Origin: Streptococcus oralis
GTDB lineage: Bacteria > Bacillota > Bacilli > Lactobacillales > Streptococcaceae
Direction of reading: 5' to 3'
Length of the DNA stretch: 64,000 bases
Assembly: GCF_003943415.1 (NCBI RefSeq)
Contig: NZ_RJPK01000001.1
Location: forward strand, 372,001-436,000
Below the pieces are notes generated by a model. That model was not told the origin of the DNA and ran no database searches. It saw only the letters and a program-made list of their open reading frames with translations. Below, one piece after another: positions 1-7,346 of the stretch; the stretch's first letter is position 1, and the number at the start of each line of letters is the position of its first letter. Position numbers and translations under genes: made by a program.

Positions 1-107
1 AAGTTATTCTAGGTCCAAAGGTTACGGATGCAGACTATATTGCTCCTTATCTCAAACTTGCCAATCCTGATATAGAGATAGAAAGTTCGAAAATTCCTTA
101 TCGTTGA
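1..107 (+). CDS. C-terminal end of an unidentified protein (truncated by window edge)
   Basis: An open frame enters from the left edge (frame beginning at base 3) and ends at TGA 105-107, giving 34 residues ending in SSKIPYR. The other two forward frames hit early stops. It is followed by about 60 bp and a clear ribosome site for the next gene. I do not recognise the family from so short a tail. A phosphotransferase IIB-type end is conceivable from the ILGPKV stretch, but that is a guess. Confidence 0.45.
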   Translation, partial: VILGPKVTDADYIAPYLKLANPDIEIESSKIPYR

Positions 108-170
108 GTTGAGAAAAAATTAAAGCTTCAAAGAAATTATAATCTTTTTATTAATAAGGAGAATCTAGTA

Positions 171-1034
171 ATGAAAAAATGGTTACTTTTAATTTTCTGT
201 ATTATAAATATTGTCCCTTTATTCTTTATTCTACGTTTTGCCTTCCTTATCTTTACAACAACTTATGATATTTTTCCTGAAGCAAATCAAGCGGAAGTAG
301 AGACAGCAGTAAGAAGAACCCTTGATTTGTATGGTTTTAAAGGAGATATGAAGGTTACGAAGTTTTCTAGAGATAAATGGACTTCTGAAAAATACAAAAT
401 TGAATACGATTATAGTGAAGAGGTTGATGGAAGTAGAGTCACTGTGAGTCATGCCTTGTTTTATCGTCCAAAGTCCTCAAAATACAATCCCCAAAAGACT
501 GATGAAGAACTAGCCTATGATGGGACTACGAAAACCATGTTACAAGAATTTTCAGACATGGCTCATAAACTACTCAACCAGCATCCTGTCAGTGTTTCTA
601 ACAAAGAAAAGGTAGAGAGTTTTTTTAAGCAATATGAAAATCCAAATCTAGAATATGTGAACAGTTACTGGAGTGTCGATACTGAATCTGAAAATATCCA
701 AGACTATTATGCCCTCATTGAAAAGAACCGTAAGGAAGGAAAAGCTTTTCAAGGTTTGTATGATATTCCTATTGATGAATTCTTGGAAAAAGAAATGATT
801 AAAGGATACATCATCTATCGCGATACTGTTTTAGAAGAGGGTGAGAAAGATTATTTTGATAGTGAAGGCGGACTGACAGGATTTATTTCAAATGGGATAG
901 ATAATGCCGAGTTGCCAGATGCCTTTTATGAGGTTTCTTACTACTATGGTGCTAAAGGATATCGTTCAGGTAGTAGTGTTTCTTTAAAAGTTCAAAACCA
1001 TAAGATGCTCTATTATGGAAGTAATTTTAACTAA
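171..1034 (+). CDS. hypothetical membrane-anchored protein
   Basis: A 287-residue protein with one N-terminal hydrophobic segment (about residues 4-29, after MKKW) and a long hydrophilic, probably extracytoplasmic remainder rich in Tyr, Glu and Lys. No lipobox Cys is visible, so it is likely anchored by an uncleaved signal. The start is supported by AAGGAG about 8 nt upstream of ATG. I recognise no catalytic motif or named domain. It lies just before another small membrane protein and mutX on the same strand, but the 105-bp gap to the next gene carries its own ribosome site, so co-transcription is uncertain. Function unknown. Confidence 0.7.
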   Translation: MKKWLLLIFCIINIVPLFFILRFAFLIFTTTYDIFPEANQAEVETAVRRTLDLYGFKGDMKVTKFSRDKWTSEKYKIEYDYSEEVDGSRVTVSHALFYRPKSSKYNPQKTDEELAYDGTTKTMLQEFSDMAHKLLNQHPVSVSNKEKVESFFKQYENPNLEYVNSYWSVDTESENIQDYYALIEKNRKEGKAFQGLYDIPIDEFLEKEMIKGYIIYRDTVLEEGEKDYFDSEGGLTGFISNGIDNAELPDAFYEVSYYYGAKGYRSGSSVSLKVQNHKMLYYGSNFN

Positions 1035-1139
1035 AAATTTTATATGTAATAATTTGTGTTAAAATAATAGACGAGATAATTTAAAAGTGATGGATATTAG
1101 TCATTAGTTAGTAGTTTGAATTTAAAGGAGAAATAAATA

Positions 1140-1682
1140 GTGAAAAAATCGAGTACTTTTAACAAGCTTATTTATACTGTCCTATATTCCTTACTGATAG
1201 CATTTGTTATCGCTCATTTCATATTATGGTCATTTGGTTTATCATTTACTCCGATTATTTGGAATATTTGGATCTTTCTTCTAATTTTTACTCTATTTAT
1301 TCGCTTTTTGAAGTCCTTTGCAATTCTTGATCTTCTATTTGGGATATTTGGACTGAAATTTATTCCCATAGCGTGGAATACAAGGCTTTTTGTTCCAATT
1401 ATCCTCTCTATTTCGCATATTTTTATTTACTTTTTAAAGGGGAAATATCGCTTCCTTGAAGGAGTGCGCAGTGCGATTTGTAGTTTTTATATTTGGTTAT
1501 TTGTAATTGTCGTCTTCGCTTTTATTCCAAATCCTCCTGTTCCAATCACTATTGATTATGAAGTTAGGGAACAAGAAATTGTCATAACAAAAGGATATTT
1601 GCTTCATGATGTATACTATTATCATGAGCTGATTAATCCCTTTATCATGAAATCTGACATCAAGTCTGAAAAAATTCTATAA
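1140..1682 (+). CDS. hypothetical multi-pass membrane protein with an internal duplication
   Basis: A 180-residue protein starting at GTG, with AAAGGAG about 9 nt upstream; no ATG is placed as well. About 3-4 hydrophobic helices lie between residues 10 and 130, then a short polar tail. Residues 32-58 (FGLSFTPIIWN...RFLK) and 70-100 (FGLKFIPIAWN...YFLK) look like tandem copies of one transmembrane unit. mutX starts 24 bp after its stop, so the two may be co-transcribed. No family recognised. It could be a lineage-specific protein; its role cannot be inferred from the sequence. Confidence 0.6.
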   Translation: MKKSSTFNKLIYTVLYSLLIAFVIAHFILWSFGLSFTPIIWNIWIFLLIFTLFIRFLKSFAILDLLFGIFGLKFIPIAWNTRLFVPIILSISHIFIYFLKGKYRFLEGVRSAICSFYIWLFVIVVFAFIPNPPVPITIDYEVREQEIVITKGYLLHDVYYYHELINPFIMKSDIKSEKIL

Positions 1683-1705
1683 TAAATTAGAAAGTGAGTA
1701 AATTT

Positions 1706-2173
1706 ATGTCCCGTGCCCAAGCAACTATTTTAACCAACATCTGTCTAATCGAAGATCTAGAAAATAAGCGAGTAGTCATGCAATATCGCTCTCCTGAAGA
1801 GAATCGCTGGTCTGGTTATGCCTTTCCTGGAGGTCATGTTGAGAATGGCGAGGCTTTTGCCGAGTCAGTTATCCGTGAAATCTACGAAGAAACAGGTCTG
1901 ACCATTCAGAATCCCCAACTGGTTGGTATTAAAAATTGGCCTCTAGATACAGGTGAACGCTACATCGTCTTTTGTTACAAAGCGACAGAGTTTACTGGAA
2001 ATCTCCAATCTTCAGAAGAAGGAGAAGTATCTTGGGTGCAAAAAGACCAGATTCCAAACTTGGATCTGGCCTATGATATGTTACCTTTGATGGAGATGAT
2101 GGAAGCTCCGGACAAGTCTGAATTTTTCTACCCTCGCCGTACAGAGGACGGCTGGGAGAAAGAAATTTTCTAG
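1706..2173 (+). CDS. mutX: 8-oxo-dGTP diphosphatase, NUDIX family (MutX)
   Basis: NUDIX hydrolase that removes mutagenic 8-oxo-dGTP from the nucleotide pool, acting in the cytoplasm. The Nudix box is complete: GGHVENGEAF...REIYEETGL around residues 38-60, with the REx2EE metal ligands. The 155-residue length and sequence agree with pneumococcal MutX as I remember it. An in-frame GTG lies 12 nt upstream at 1694, but AAAGTGAG sits at the right distance from the ATG at 1706, so I chose that. The stop overlaps the convergent niaR stop by 4 bp. It pairs functionally with mutY at 18.7 kb (GO repair system). Confidence 0.9.
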   Translation: MSRAQATILTNICLIEDLENKRVVMQYRSPEENRWSGYAFPGGHVENGEAFAESVIREIYEETGLTIQNPQLVGIKNWPLDTGERYIVFCYKATEFTGNLQSSEEGEVSWVQKDQIPNLDLAYDMLPLMEMMEAPDKSEFFYPRRTEDGWEKEIF

Positions 2174-2685
2174 TCTTTTACTAAATAACCTAATTGATCC
2201 AAGGCCTCCTCGATATAGTGGAGGTCTTGTTGTGTCTCAGCTTCAACAAGGTGATAATGAATGCCATCTGTCAATTCAGAAAGTGGTCTAAAGTCAGAAT
2301 TTTCAACTTGTTCCAGAAAGTGCTGGACATCTCGACGACAGGTGAGTTTGAGCAGAGTTTCAATTTCACCATAAACGGGATGATCGATTAAGATATTTTG
2401 AACGCGTCCGCCATTATCTACAATAGCTAGAAGTTCCTGCCCAATTTCTTCCAGTTCATGTTTCACTTTAAAGAGTTTGTGAACGTAAGGACTGGCATTG
2501 TTTTCTTTATAGATATAGCCACGATTGGTGGATAGGATAGGAGCACCATCGGCTCTCAAGATGGCAATATCTTGGACGATAATTTGGCGCGTGACATGAA
2601 AGTGTTCAGCCAAGGTCTGACCATTGAGAGCTTTTGGTGACTCTTTTAAAAGTTTGAGAAGAGCTTGTTTGCGATCTTTTGTCAT
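2170..2685 (-). CDS. niaR: NAD-biosynthesis transcriptional repressor NiaR (HTH_11 + 3H domain)
   Basis: A 171-residue protein. The N-terminal winged helix (about residues 4-60, with LAEHFHVTRQIIVQDIAILR as recognition region) is of the HTH_11 type. The C-terminal 3H domain carries conserved His residues (for example YVHKLF, RRDVQHF, GIHYHLV). NiaR proteins repress niacin uptake and salvage genes when niacin is present. It lies 11 bp downstream of niaX in the same operon, behind AAAAGGAAAAG. The operon therefore carries its own regulator, and a strong NiaR-operator match overlaps its promoter. The assignment combines domain recognition with context. Confidence 0.85.
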   Translation of the reverse strand: MTKDRKQALLKLLKESPKALNGQTLAEHFHVTRQIIVQDIAILRADGAPILSTNRGYIYKENNASPYVHKLFKVKHELEEIGQELLAIVDNGGRVQNILIDHPVYGEIETLLKLTCRRDVQHFLEQVENSDFRPLSELTDGIHYHLVEAETQQDLHYIEEALDQLGYLVKD

Positions 2686-2696
2686 AGCTTTTCCTT

Positions 2697-3224
2697 TTAG
2701 CGACGTTTTCGAAGCACTTTATAGACAGCTAGTGCTAATGTATAGTCTACCATACTATGAACGATTGTACCAAAACCAACTAGGACAAAGAGAACATAAA
2801 ACATATTTTCAACATTTGTACCTGAAGTAGCATAGAAGATGATACAAGCTACCACCTCAGCAATAGCATGAACAACACCCAAAACAAAGTTAAAAATCCA
2901 AGATGCCTTTGGTTTATCCAAGGTTTCAGGGAATTTTTTTAAGTAAAATGCTCCCAAAATACCAAAAACGATGTGAGAAAAGGCGCGCAGGACGATAACC
3001 ATGGGATAGCCTGCCATCAGGAAGCCAAGACTAGAAGCGATGATCACAAAACCAGCCATCAAGGGTGATAGGAACATGGCGATAAAGATGGCGATATGAC
3101 TTCCCAAGGTATAAGAAGCGGGTGGGATGACGATTTTAAAAGGCATAATGATTGGAATCAAAATCGCGATTGCTGTGAGTAGGGCAGTCATCGTCATAAA
3201 CTGCGTTTTTTTCCGTATATCCAT
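2697..3224 (-). CDS. niaX: ECF transporter S component, niacin-specific (NiaX)
   Basis: Small integral membrane protein (175 residues, about 6 hydrophobic helices) of the ECF S-component type. It would bind the vitamin and work with a shared EcfA/A'/T energising module encoded elsewhere. Niacin specificity is inferred from co-transcription with niaR and the NiaR-like operator. The frame opens at an ATG at 3236, but that ATG is inside the ribosome site itself (ATGGAGG); the ATG at 3224 lies 5 nt after GGAGG and is the better start. The upstream ATG also overlaps the operator. Confidence 0.82.
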   Translation of the reverse strand: MDIRKKTQFMTMTALLTAIAILIPIIMPFKIVIPPASYTLGSHIAIFIAMFLSPLMAGFVIIASSLGFLMAGYPMVIVLRAFSHIVFGILGAFYLKKFPETLDKPKASWIFNFVLGVVHAIAEVVACIIFYATSGTNVENMFYVLFVLVGFGTIVHSMVDYTLALAVYKVLRKRR

Positions 3225-3234
3225 AAGAACCTCC

Positions 3235-3257
3235 ATTTAACTGTATATACACAAGTA
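3235..3257 (-). promoter_or_regulatory. candidate NiaR operator before niaX
   Basis: On the minus strand this 23-bp site has the core GTGTATATACA. It matches the published pneumococcal NiaR operator, as I remember it, at 22 of 23 positions. It begins in the -10 box and runs through the transcription start, a classic repression geometry. Confidence 0.7.
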
Positions 3258-3285
3258 TAGTACAATAAATAGATAGACATGTCAA
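3257..3285 (-). promoter_or_regulatory. sigma-A promoter of niaX-niaR
   Basis: Minus strand: -35 TTGACA (3280-3285, perfect), 17-bp spacer, -10 TACTAT (3257-3262). The downstream edge overlaps the NiaR-like operator. Confidence 0.8.
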
Positions 3286-3426
3286 GAATTTATTTTGATT
3301 TTATTGAAAATTTTCAAAAGTATAGGTGGTAGATTCAAAGGATTTTCATATATTTTCAAAATTTTGAACTAATGACTCTTTGATAAATAACCATTTATGA
3401 GTAGAAGATGAGCCTTTACTGGTGAA

Positions 3427-3458
3427 AACTAAAACTCCACCTTCAGGACGAAAGTGGA
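3427..3458 (-). terminator. Rho-independent terminator after coaB-coaC-panT
   Basis: 9-bp stem (TCCACTTTC / GAAGGTGGA read on the minus strand, one G-U pair), 5-nt loop, followed on the minus strand by a T-rich tract. It lies just beyond the panT stop. Confidence 0.7.
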
Positions 3459-3465
3459 ATTATGT

Positions 3466-4029
3466 TTATTTCTTCAAGGTTTCGAGACGTGGGACAATTG
3501 CTACTGTGAGAACTGCAGAGATGAGGAGTTCAGCAATTGAGTTTGTAGAGATAACCGTTGCCAGGAGTTTTTGGATATTTCCATTGAAGACATTTCCAAA
3601 AAGTAAGAAGATTCCCCCAAGTACAAAGACGGTGTTGGTAAGTGAACCGAGAGCTCCGGCAATGATGAGACCCGTTCTGTTTTTCAATAATTTATAAACT
3701 AAATAAGGTGTCAGACCAATCAAAATGCGAGGTAGAATGGCGATCATTGCGGAATAGATGTTTCCGTTTGGTACAAAAGGTGAGAATAGATAGCTGGTTG
3801 GAAGGATGGTAATCGTGTTAACCGTCAAGCTAAGTAGCCCCATCAAGAAACCAAGTGTAACACCAACTCGTGGGCCGTAAATAATACTTGCAATAATAAC
3901 AGGAATATGCACGATAGTTGGTTTGATTGGAAATGGGAAAAGATTAAATAGGAGAGAGCTCAAAAAGTGGATAACGAGCATAACTGCAAAAAAGATAGCA
4001 ATTGGAGCAATGTTAGAGCGTTTGTTCAT
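3466..4029 (-). CDS. panT: ECF transporter S component, probably pantothenate-specific (PanT)
   Basis: A 187-residue membrane protein with about 5-6 hydrophobic helices and the ECF S-component pattern (GPRVGVTLGFLMGLLSL in the middle). Its start overlaps the end of coaC by 17 bp, so it is translationally coupled to the CoA genes. Streptococci cannot make pantothenate, and S components encoded with coaBC-type genes have been assigned to pantothenate uptake (PanT). That is the basis of this call; the substrate is not visible in the sequence itself. A different vitamin remains possible. Confidence 0.7.
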   Translation of the reverse strand: MNKRSNIAPIAIFFAVMLVIHFLSSLLFNLFPFPIKPTIVHIPVIIASIIYGPRVGVTLGFLMGLLSLTVNTITILPTSYLFSPFVPNGNIYSAMIAILPRILIGLTPYLVYKLLKNRTGLIIAGALGSLTNTVFVLGGIFLLFGNVFNGNIQKLLATVISTNSIAELLISAVLTVAIVPRLETLKK

Positions 4030-4564
4030 CGAGGGTTTCCTTTATTCTTTCTAAAATAGTATTCAGGTCAGCTAGGGCGCCTTTGCCGTGATCGCCACAG
4101 GCTAGTAGAGATTCCTTTGGAGAGATAATCTGATAACCATAGGTCTCTAATGTTTTTAGATTAGCCTGAGTTGCCGGATGGTCATACATTTTTGTGTTCA
4201 TGGCTGGTGCGACTAACTTTTTGACATGGTCTGGCAGGGCAAGAGCTATACTCGTAACCATGTTATCCGCAAAACCATGTGCTAGTTTGGCAATGGTATT
4301 AGCGGTAGCAGGGACGACGATAAAAAGGTCGGTTTCTTTGCCTCTTTCAATATGATTGACTTGATCAGGATAGGGTTCCTGCATGACATCAAGGTGAACA
4401 GGATTTTGTGAGAGTACCTGTAGTGTCAAAGGCTGGATAAACTCTCTCGCCGCCTCGGTCATTAAGACAGTGACATTATGGCCTTGTTTTTTTAAAGAAC
4501 TGACGAGATCAGCTGCTTTATAGGAGGCGATGGAACCTGTCACTGCGATTAGAATGTTTGCCAT
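4013..4564 (-). CDS. coaC: phosphopantothenoylcysteine decarboxylase (CoaC)
   Basis: HFCD-family flavoprotein (183 residues) that oxidatively decarboxylates 4'-phosphopantothenoylcysteine to phosphopantetheine in CoA synthesis. Visible features are the N-terminal FMN-binding TGSIASYKAADL, VVPATANTIAKLAHGFADN in the middle, PAMNTKMYDHPA (the PxMNxxM substrate clamp) and the late LACGDHGKGAL with the conserved Cys. In many bacteria this activity is fused to CoaB as Dfp; here the two are separate adjacent genes, as is usual in streptococci. AAAGGAAAG precedes the ATG. It lies 11 bp downstream of coaB. Confidence 0.92.
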   Translation of the reverse strand: MANILIAVTGSIASYKAADLVSSLKKQGHNVTVLMTEAAREFIQPLTLQVLSQNPVHLDVMQEPYPDQVNHIERGKETDLFIVVPATANTIAKLAHGFADNMVTSIALALPDHVKKLVAPAMNTKMYDHPATQANLKTLETYGYQIISPKESLLACGDHGKGALADLNTILERIKETLDEQTL

Positions 4565-4575
4565 GGCTTTCCTTT

Positions 4576-5265
4576 CTAAGAATCGTATGCTTGAATTTTT
4601 TCAAGAAGGAGGCTTGCAATTTCCTCTTTGGTTTGAACAGTTTGAAGATGCTCTTTCTCAACAAAGATTGCCCGATGCTGATTTGCTGAAATTTGAGTAA
4701 GGTCATTTGCAATGATCAAGTCTGCTCGGTTCTTGATAAGACTCTGTCTAGCAATTTCTATGAGATAATCCTCAGAGACATCAACTAGCAGTTTGAAACC
4801 AATCAGATGAATAGCTGGATTCCATTCCTTGACTAGAGAGATGATTTTAGGTGTTTTTTTCAGGAATAAAACCTGAACCTCATCAGTTGAAGAAATCTTA
4901 GTCTGATGATTCTGCTTGTTTAAAAATTCTTCTAGATTAGAGCTAGCCTGTACTTCCTCAAGCCCCGTCATATAAACAGGTGTGTAGTCTGATACAGCCA
5001 TTGAGTGGACTAAGACCTGATATTCCTTAACACGTTCTTGCATAACAACTAGAAGGTCGTTGGTATTGTCAATTTCTCGAATGCTTAGGTTGGGATGAGT
5101 TTCTGGCTTCACAGCTCGTTTTGTCGTTATCAAACAAACTTCGTGTCCCGCAGCAAGCAAGGTTTCTGTGATGGTTTTCCCCAAGCGACCTGTGGAATGG
5201 TTCGTAATAGAGCGGACGCTATCGATAGCTTCACTCGTACCGCCCGACGTAACTAAAATTTTCAT
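4576..5265 (-). CDS. coaB: phosphopantothenate-cysteine ligase (CoaB)
   Basis: Stand-alone CoaB (229 residues) that joins cysteine to 4'-phosphopantothenate. The N-terminal TSGGTSEAIDSVRSITNHST loop and the later HSMAVSDYTPVY and LIGFKLLVD segments are family hallmarks. The frame extends 5 codons further upstream (5280), but those codons overlap the -10 box. The ATG at 5265 fits homologues starting MKILVTSGG. No ribosome site precedes either ATG; the start lies 6 nt after the -10 box, so the mRNA should be leaderless. First gene of the operon coaB-coaC-panT. Confidence 0.9.
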   Translation of the reverse strand: MKILVTSGGTSEAIDSVRSITNHSTGRLGKTITETLLAAGHEVCLITTKRAVKPETHPNLSIREIDNTNDLLVVMQERVKEYQVLVHSMAVSDYTPVYMTGLEEVQASSNLEEFLNKQNHQTKISSTDEVQVLFLKKTPKIISLVKEWNPAIHLIGFKLLVDVSEDYLIEIARQSLIKNRADLIIANDLTQISANQHRAIFVEKEHLQTVQTKEEIASLLLEKIQAYDS

Positions 5266-5271
5266 AGGACT

Positions 5272-5300
5272 ATTGTACACAAAAATAAACAGTAAGTAAA
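5272..5300 (-). promoter_or_regulatory. promoter of coaB, predicted leaderless transcript
   Basis: Minus strand: -35 TTTACT (5295-5300), 17-bp spacer, -10 TACAAT (5272-5277), then 6 nt to ATG. Transcription should begin at or next to the A of the start codon. A cre-like TGAAAGCGAT lies just upstream (about 5301-5310). Confidence 0.6.
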
Positions 5301-5451
5301 ATGAAAGCGATAAATTTTTTCTAAAACGAAGGAATACTATAGTCTAAAACTATAAAAGCATATAAAATTTTAAAAAGCGCTATTGTAACCCCTGAAATAT
5401 TGATATTTACGAACGTTTTAAGAGTTTAAGGGTGTTAAAAATCTTGTTTTG

Positions 5452-5460
5452 TGTTATAAT
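5452..5460 (+). promoter_or_regulatory. extended -10 promoter of fhs
   Basis: TGTTATAAT, a perfect extended -10 (TATAAT at 5455-5460), 33 nt before the fhs start codon. No good -35 is visible. Confidence 0.6.
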
Positions 5461-5493
5461 GAATTATCACATTAGAGATTAGAGGAGTTTGTT

Positions 5494-7164
5494 ATGAAAA
5501 CAGATATTGAAATCGCGCAGAGTATTGAGTTAAAGCCAATCGTGGATGTTGTGGAAAAGCTTGGTATTTCTTACGACGATTTGGAGTTGTATGGAAAGTA
5601 CAAGGCTAAGCTAAGCTTCGATAAAATTCGTGCAGTTGAGAGCAATCCAGTTGGTAAATTAATCTTGGTAACTGCCATCAACCCAACGCCTGCAGGTGAA
5701 GGGAAATCAACCATTACCATTGGTCTTGCAGACGCCTTGAACAAGATTGGTAAGAAAACCATGATTGCCATTCGCGAACCGTCACTTGGTCCAGTCATGG
5801 GGATCAAGGGGGGGGCAGCCGGTGGTGGTTATGCCCAAGTGTTGCCAATGGAGGACATCAACCTTCACTTTACTGGGGATATGCATGCCATTACAACTGC
5901 CAACAATGCTCTTTCTGCCTTGATTGACAATCACCTGCACCAAGGAAATGAGTTGGGAATTGACCAACGTCGTATCCTTTGGAAACGTGTTGTGGACTTG
6001 AATGACCGCGCTCTTCGTCATGTGACCGTTGGACTTGGTGGTCCTCTAAACGGTATTCCACGTGAGGACGGTTTTGATATTACAGTTGCTTCTGAAATCA
6101 TGGCCATTCTTTGCTTGGCGACTGATATTGAAGATTTGAAACGTCGTTTAGCTAATATCGTTATCGGTTATCGCTATGACCGTACACCAGTTTCTGTAGG
6201 TGATTTGCAGGTTGAGGGTGCTTTGGCTTTGATCTTGAAGGATGCTATTAAGCCGAACTTGGTTCAGACAATTTACGGTACACCTGCCTTTGTACACGGT
6301 GGTCCATTTGCCAACATTGCTCATGGATGTAACTCTGTTTTGGCAACAAGTACAGCCCTTCGTTTGGCTGATTATACTGTTACTGAAGCTGGTTTTGGTG
6401 CGGACCTTGGTGCTGAGAAATTCCTTGATATCAAGACACCAAACTTGCCAACTTCTCCAGATGCAGTAGTTATTGTCGCAACCCTTCGTGCCCTTAAGAT
6501 GAATGGTGGCGTAGCTAAGGACGCTCTTACAGAGGAAAATGTGGAAGCAGTGCGCGCAGGTTTTGCTAACTTGAAACGCCATGTTGAAAATATTCGCAAG
6601 TTCGGTATTCCAGCAGTTGTTGCGATTAATGAATTTGTCACGGATACAGAAGCTGAAATCGCAGCTTTGAAGGAACTTTGTGCCTCAATCGATGTGCCAG
6701 TTGAACTAGCAAGTGTCTGGGCTGATGGTGCAGAAGGTGGCGTAGCGCTTGCCGAAACGCTTGTCAAGACTATCGCTGAAAATCCAGCCAACTACACACG
6801 TCTTTATGACAATGATCTTTCTGTCCAAGAAAAGATTGAAAAGATTGTTAGTGAAATCTACCGTGGTAGCAAAGTAAACTTTGAGAAGAAAGCTCAAACG
6901 CAAATCGCTCAGATTGTTCAGAATGGATGGGACAAATTGCCAATCTGTATGGCAAAAACGCAATATAGTTTCTCTGACAATCCAAATGCACTTGGAGCAC
7001 CTGAAAACTTTGAAATTACCATTCGTGAATTGGTACCAAAATTAGGTGCAGGCTTTATTGTAGCCCTTACTGGTGATGTTATGACCATGCCAGGACTTCC
7101 AAAACGACCAGCAGCTCTCAACATGGATGTTGAAAGTGATGGAACTGTTCTAGGATTGTTCTAA
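5494..7164 (+). CDS. fhs: formate-tetrahydrofolate ligase
   Basis: A 556-residue cytoplasmic enzyme that makes 10-formyl-THF from formate, THF and ATP, feeding purine synthesis and initiator-tRNA formylation. The P-loop-like [14 protein letters not shown] (about residues 65-78) and the [23 protein letters not shown]-region are family signatures, and full length is normal (about 556). GAGGAG is placed before the ATG. It is a monocistronic-looking gene with an extended -10 promoter and a 180-bp gap behind it. It probably uses formate from pyruvate formate-lyase, which is encoded outside this window. Confidence 0.97.
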   Translation: MKTDIEIAQSIELKPIVDVVEKLGISYDDLELYGKYKAKLSFDKIRAVESNPVGKLILVTAINPTPAGEGKSTITIGLADALNKIGKKTMIAIREPSLGPVMGIKGGAAGGGYAQVLPMEDINLHFTGDMHAITTANNALSALIDNHLHQGNELGIDQRRILWKRVVDLNDRALRHVTVGLGGPLNGIPREDGFDITVASEIMAILCLATDIEDLKRRLANIVIGYRYDRTPVSVGDLQVEGALALILKDAIKPNLVQTIYGTPAFVHGGPFANIAHGCNSVLATSTALRLADYTVTEAGFGADLGAEKFLDIKTPNLPTSPDAVVIVATLRALKMNGGVAKDALTEENVEAVRAGFANLKRHVENIRKFGIPAVVAINEFVTDTEAEIAALKELCASIDVPVELASVWADGAEGGVALAETLVKTIAENPANYTRLYDNDLSVQEKIEKIVSEIYRGSKVNFEKKAQTQIAQIVQNGWDKLPICMAKTQYSFSDNPNALGAPENFEITIRELVPKLGAGFIVALTGDVMTMPGLPKRPAALNMDVESDGTVLGLF

Positions 7165-7304
7165 TGATATAAATGATATTAAATGAGTTTGGAAATGCTA
7201 TCCAAGCTCTTTTTCTTATCTAGATATGAGGAGTTATCTTCAGCTGATGAGAGAGTTTTCTTCTACACGCAACCAGTCTAGGTAAAGATATTTTCCCTGA
7301 TTTT

Positions 7305-7313
7305 TGATATAAT
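7305..7313 (+). promoter_or_regulatory. extended -10 promoter of pcrA
   Basis: TGATATAAT (TATAAT at 7308-7313) 33 nt before pcrA. The rest of the fhs-pcrA gap (7165-7304) shows no gene or strong hairpin. Confidence 0.55.
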
Positions 7314-7346
7314 AGTAACATTGACTTCAAGAATAAGGAAGAGAAA

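Noticed and set aside
3225-3236. ATG at 3236 as the niaX start
   Set aside because: That ATG overlaps the GGAGG of the next ATG and the operator; ATG 3224 is correctly spaced.
5410-5417. TACGAACG before fhs as a cin-box
   Set aside because: Only 6 of 8 positions match, and fhs has a good extended -10 of its own further downstream.
5301-5493. THF or purine riboswitch before fhs
   Set aside because: The leader from the extended -10 to ATG is only about 25 nt, too short for any known riboswitch, and no conserved aptamer core is seen.
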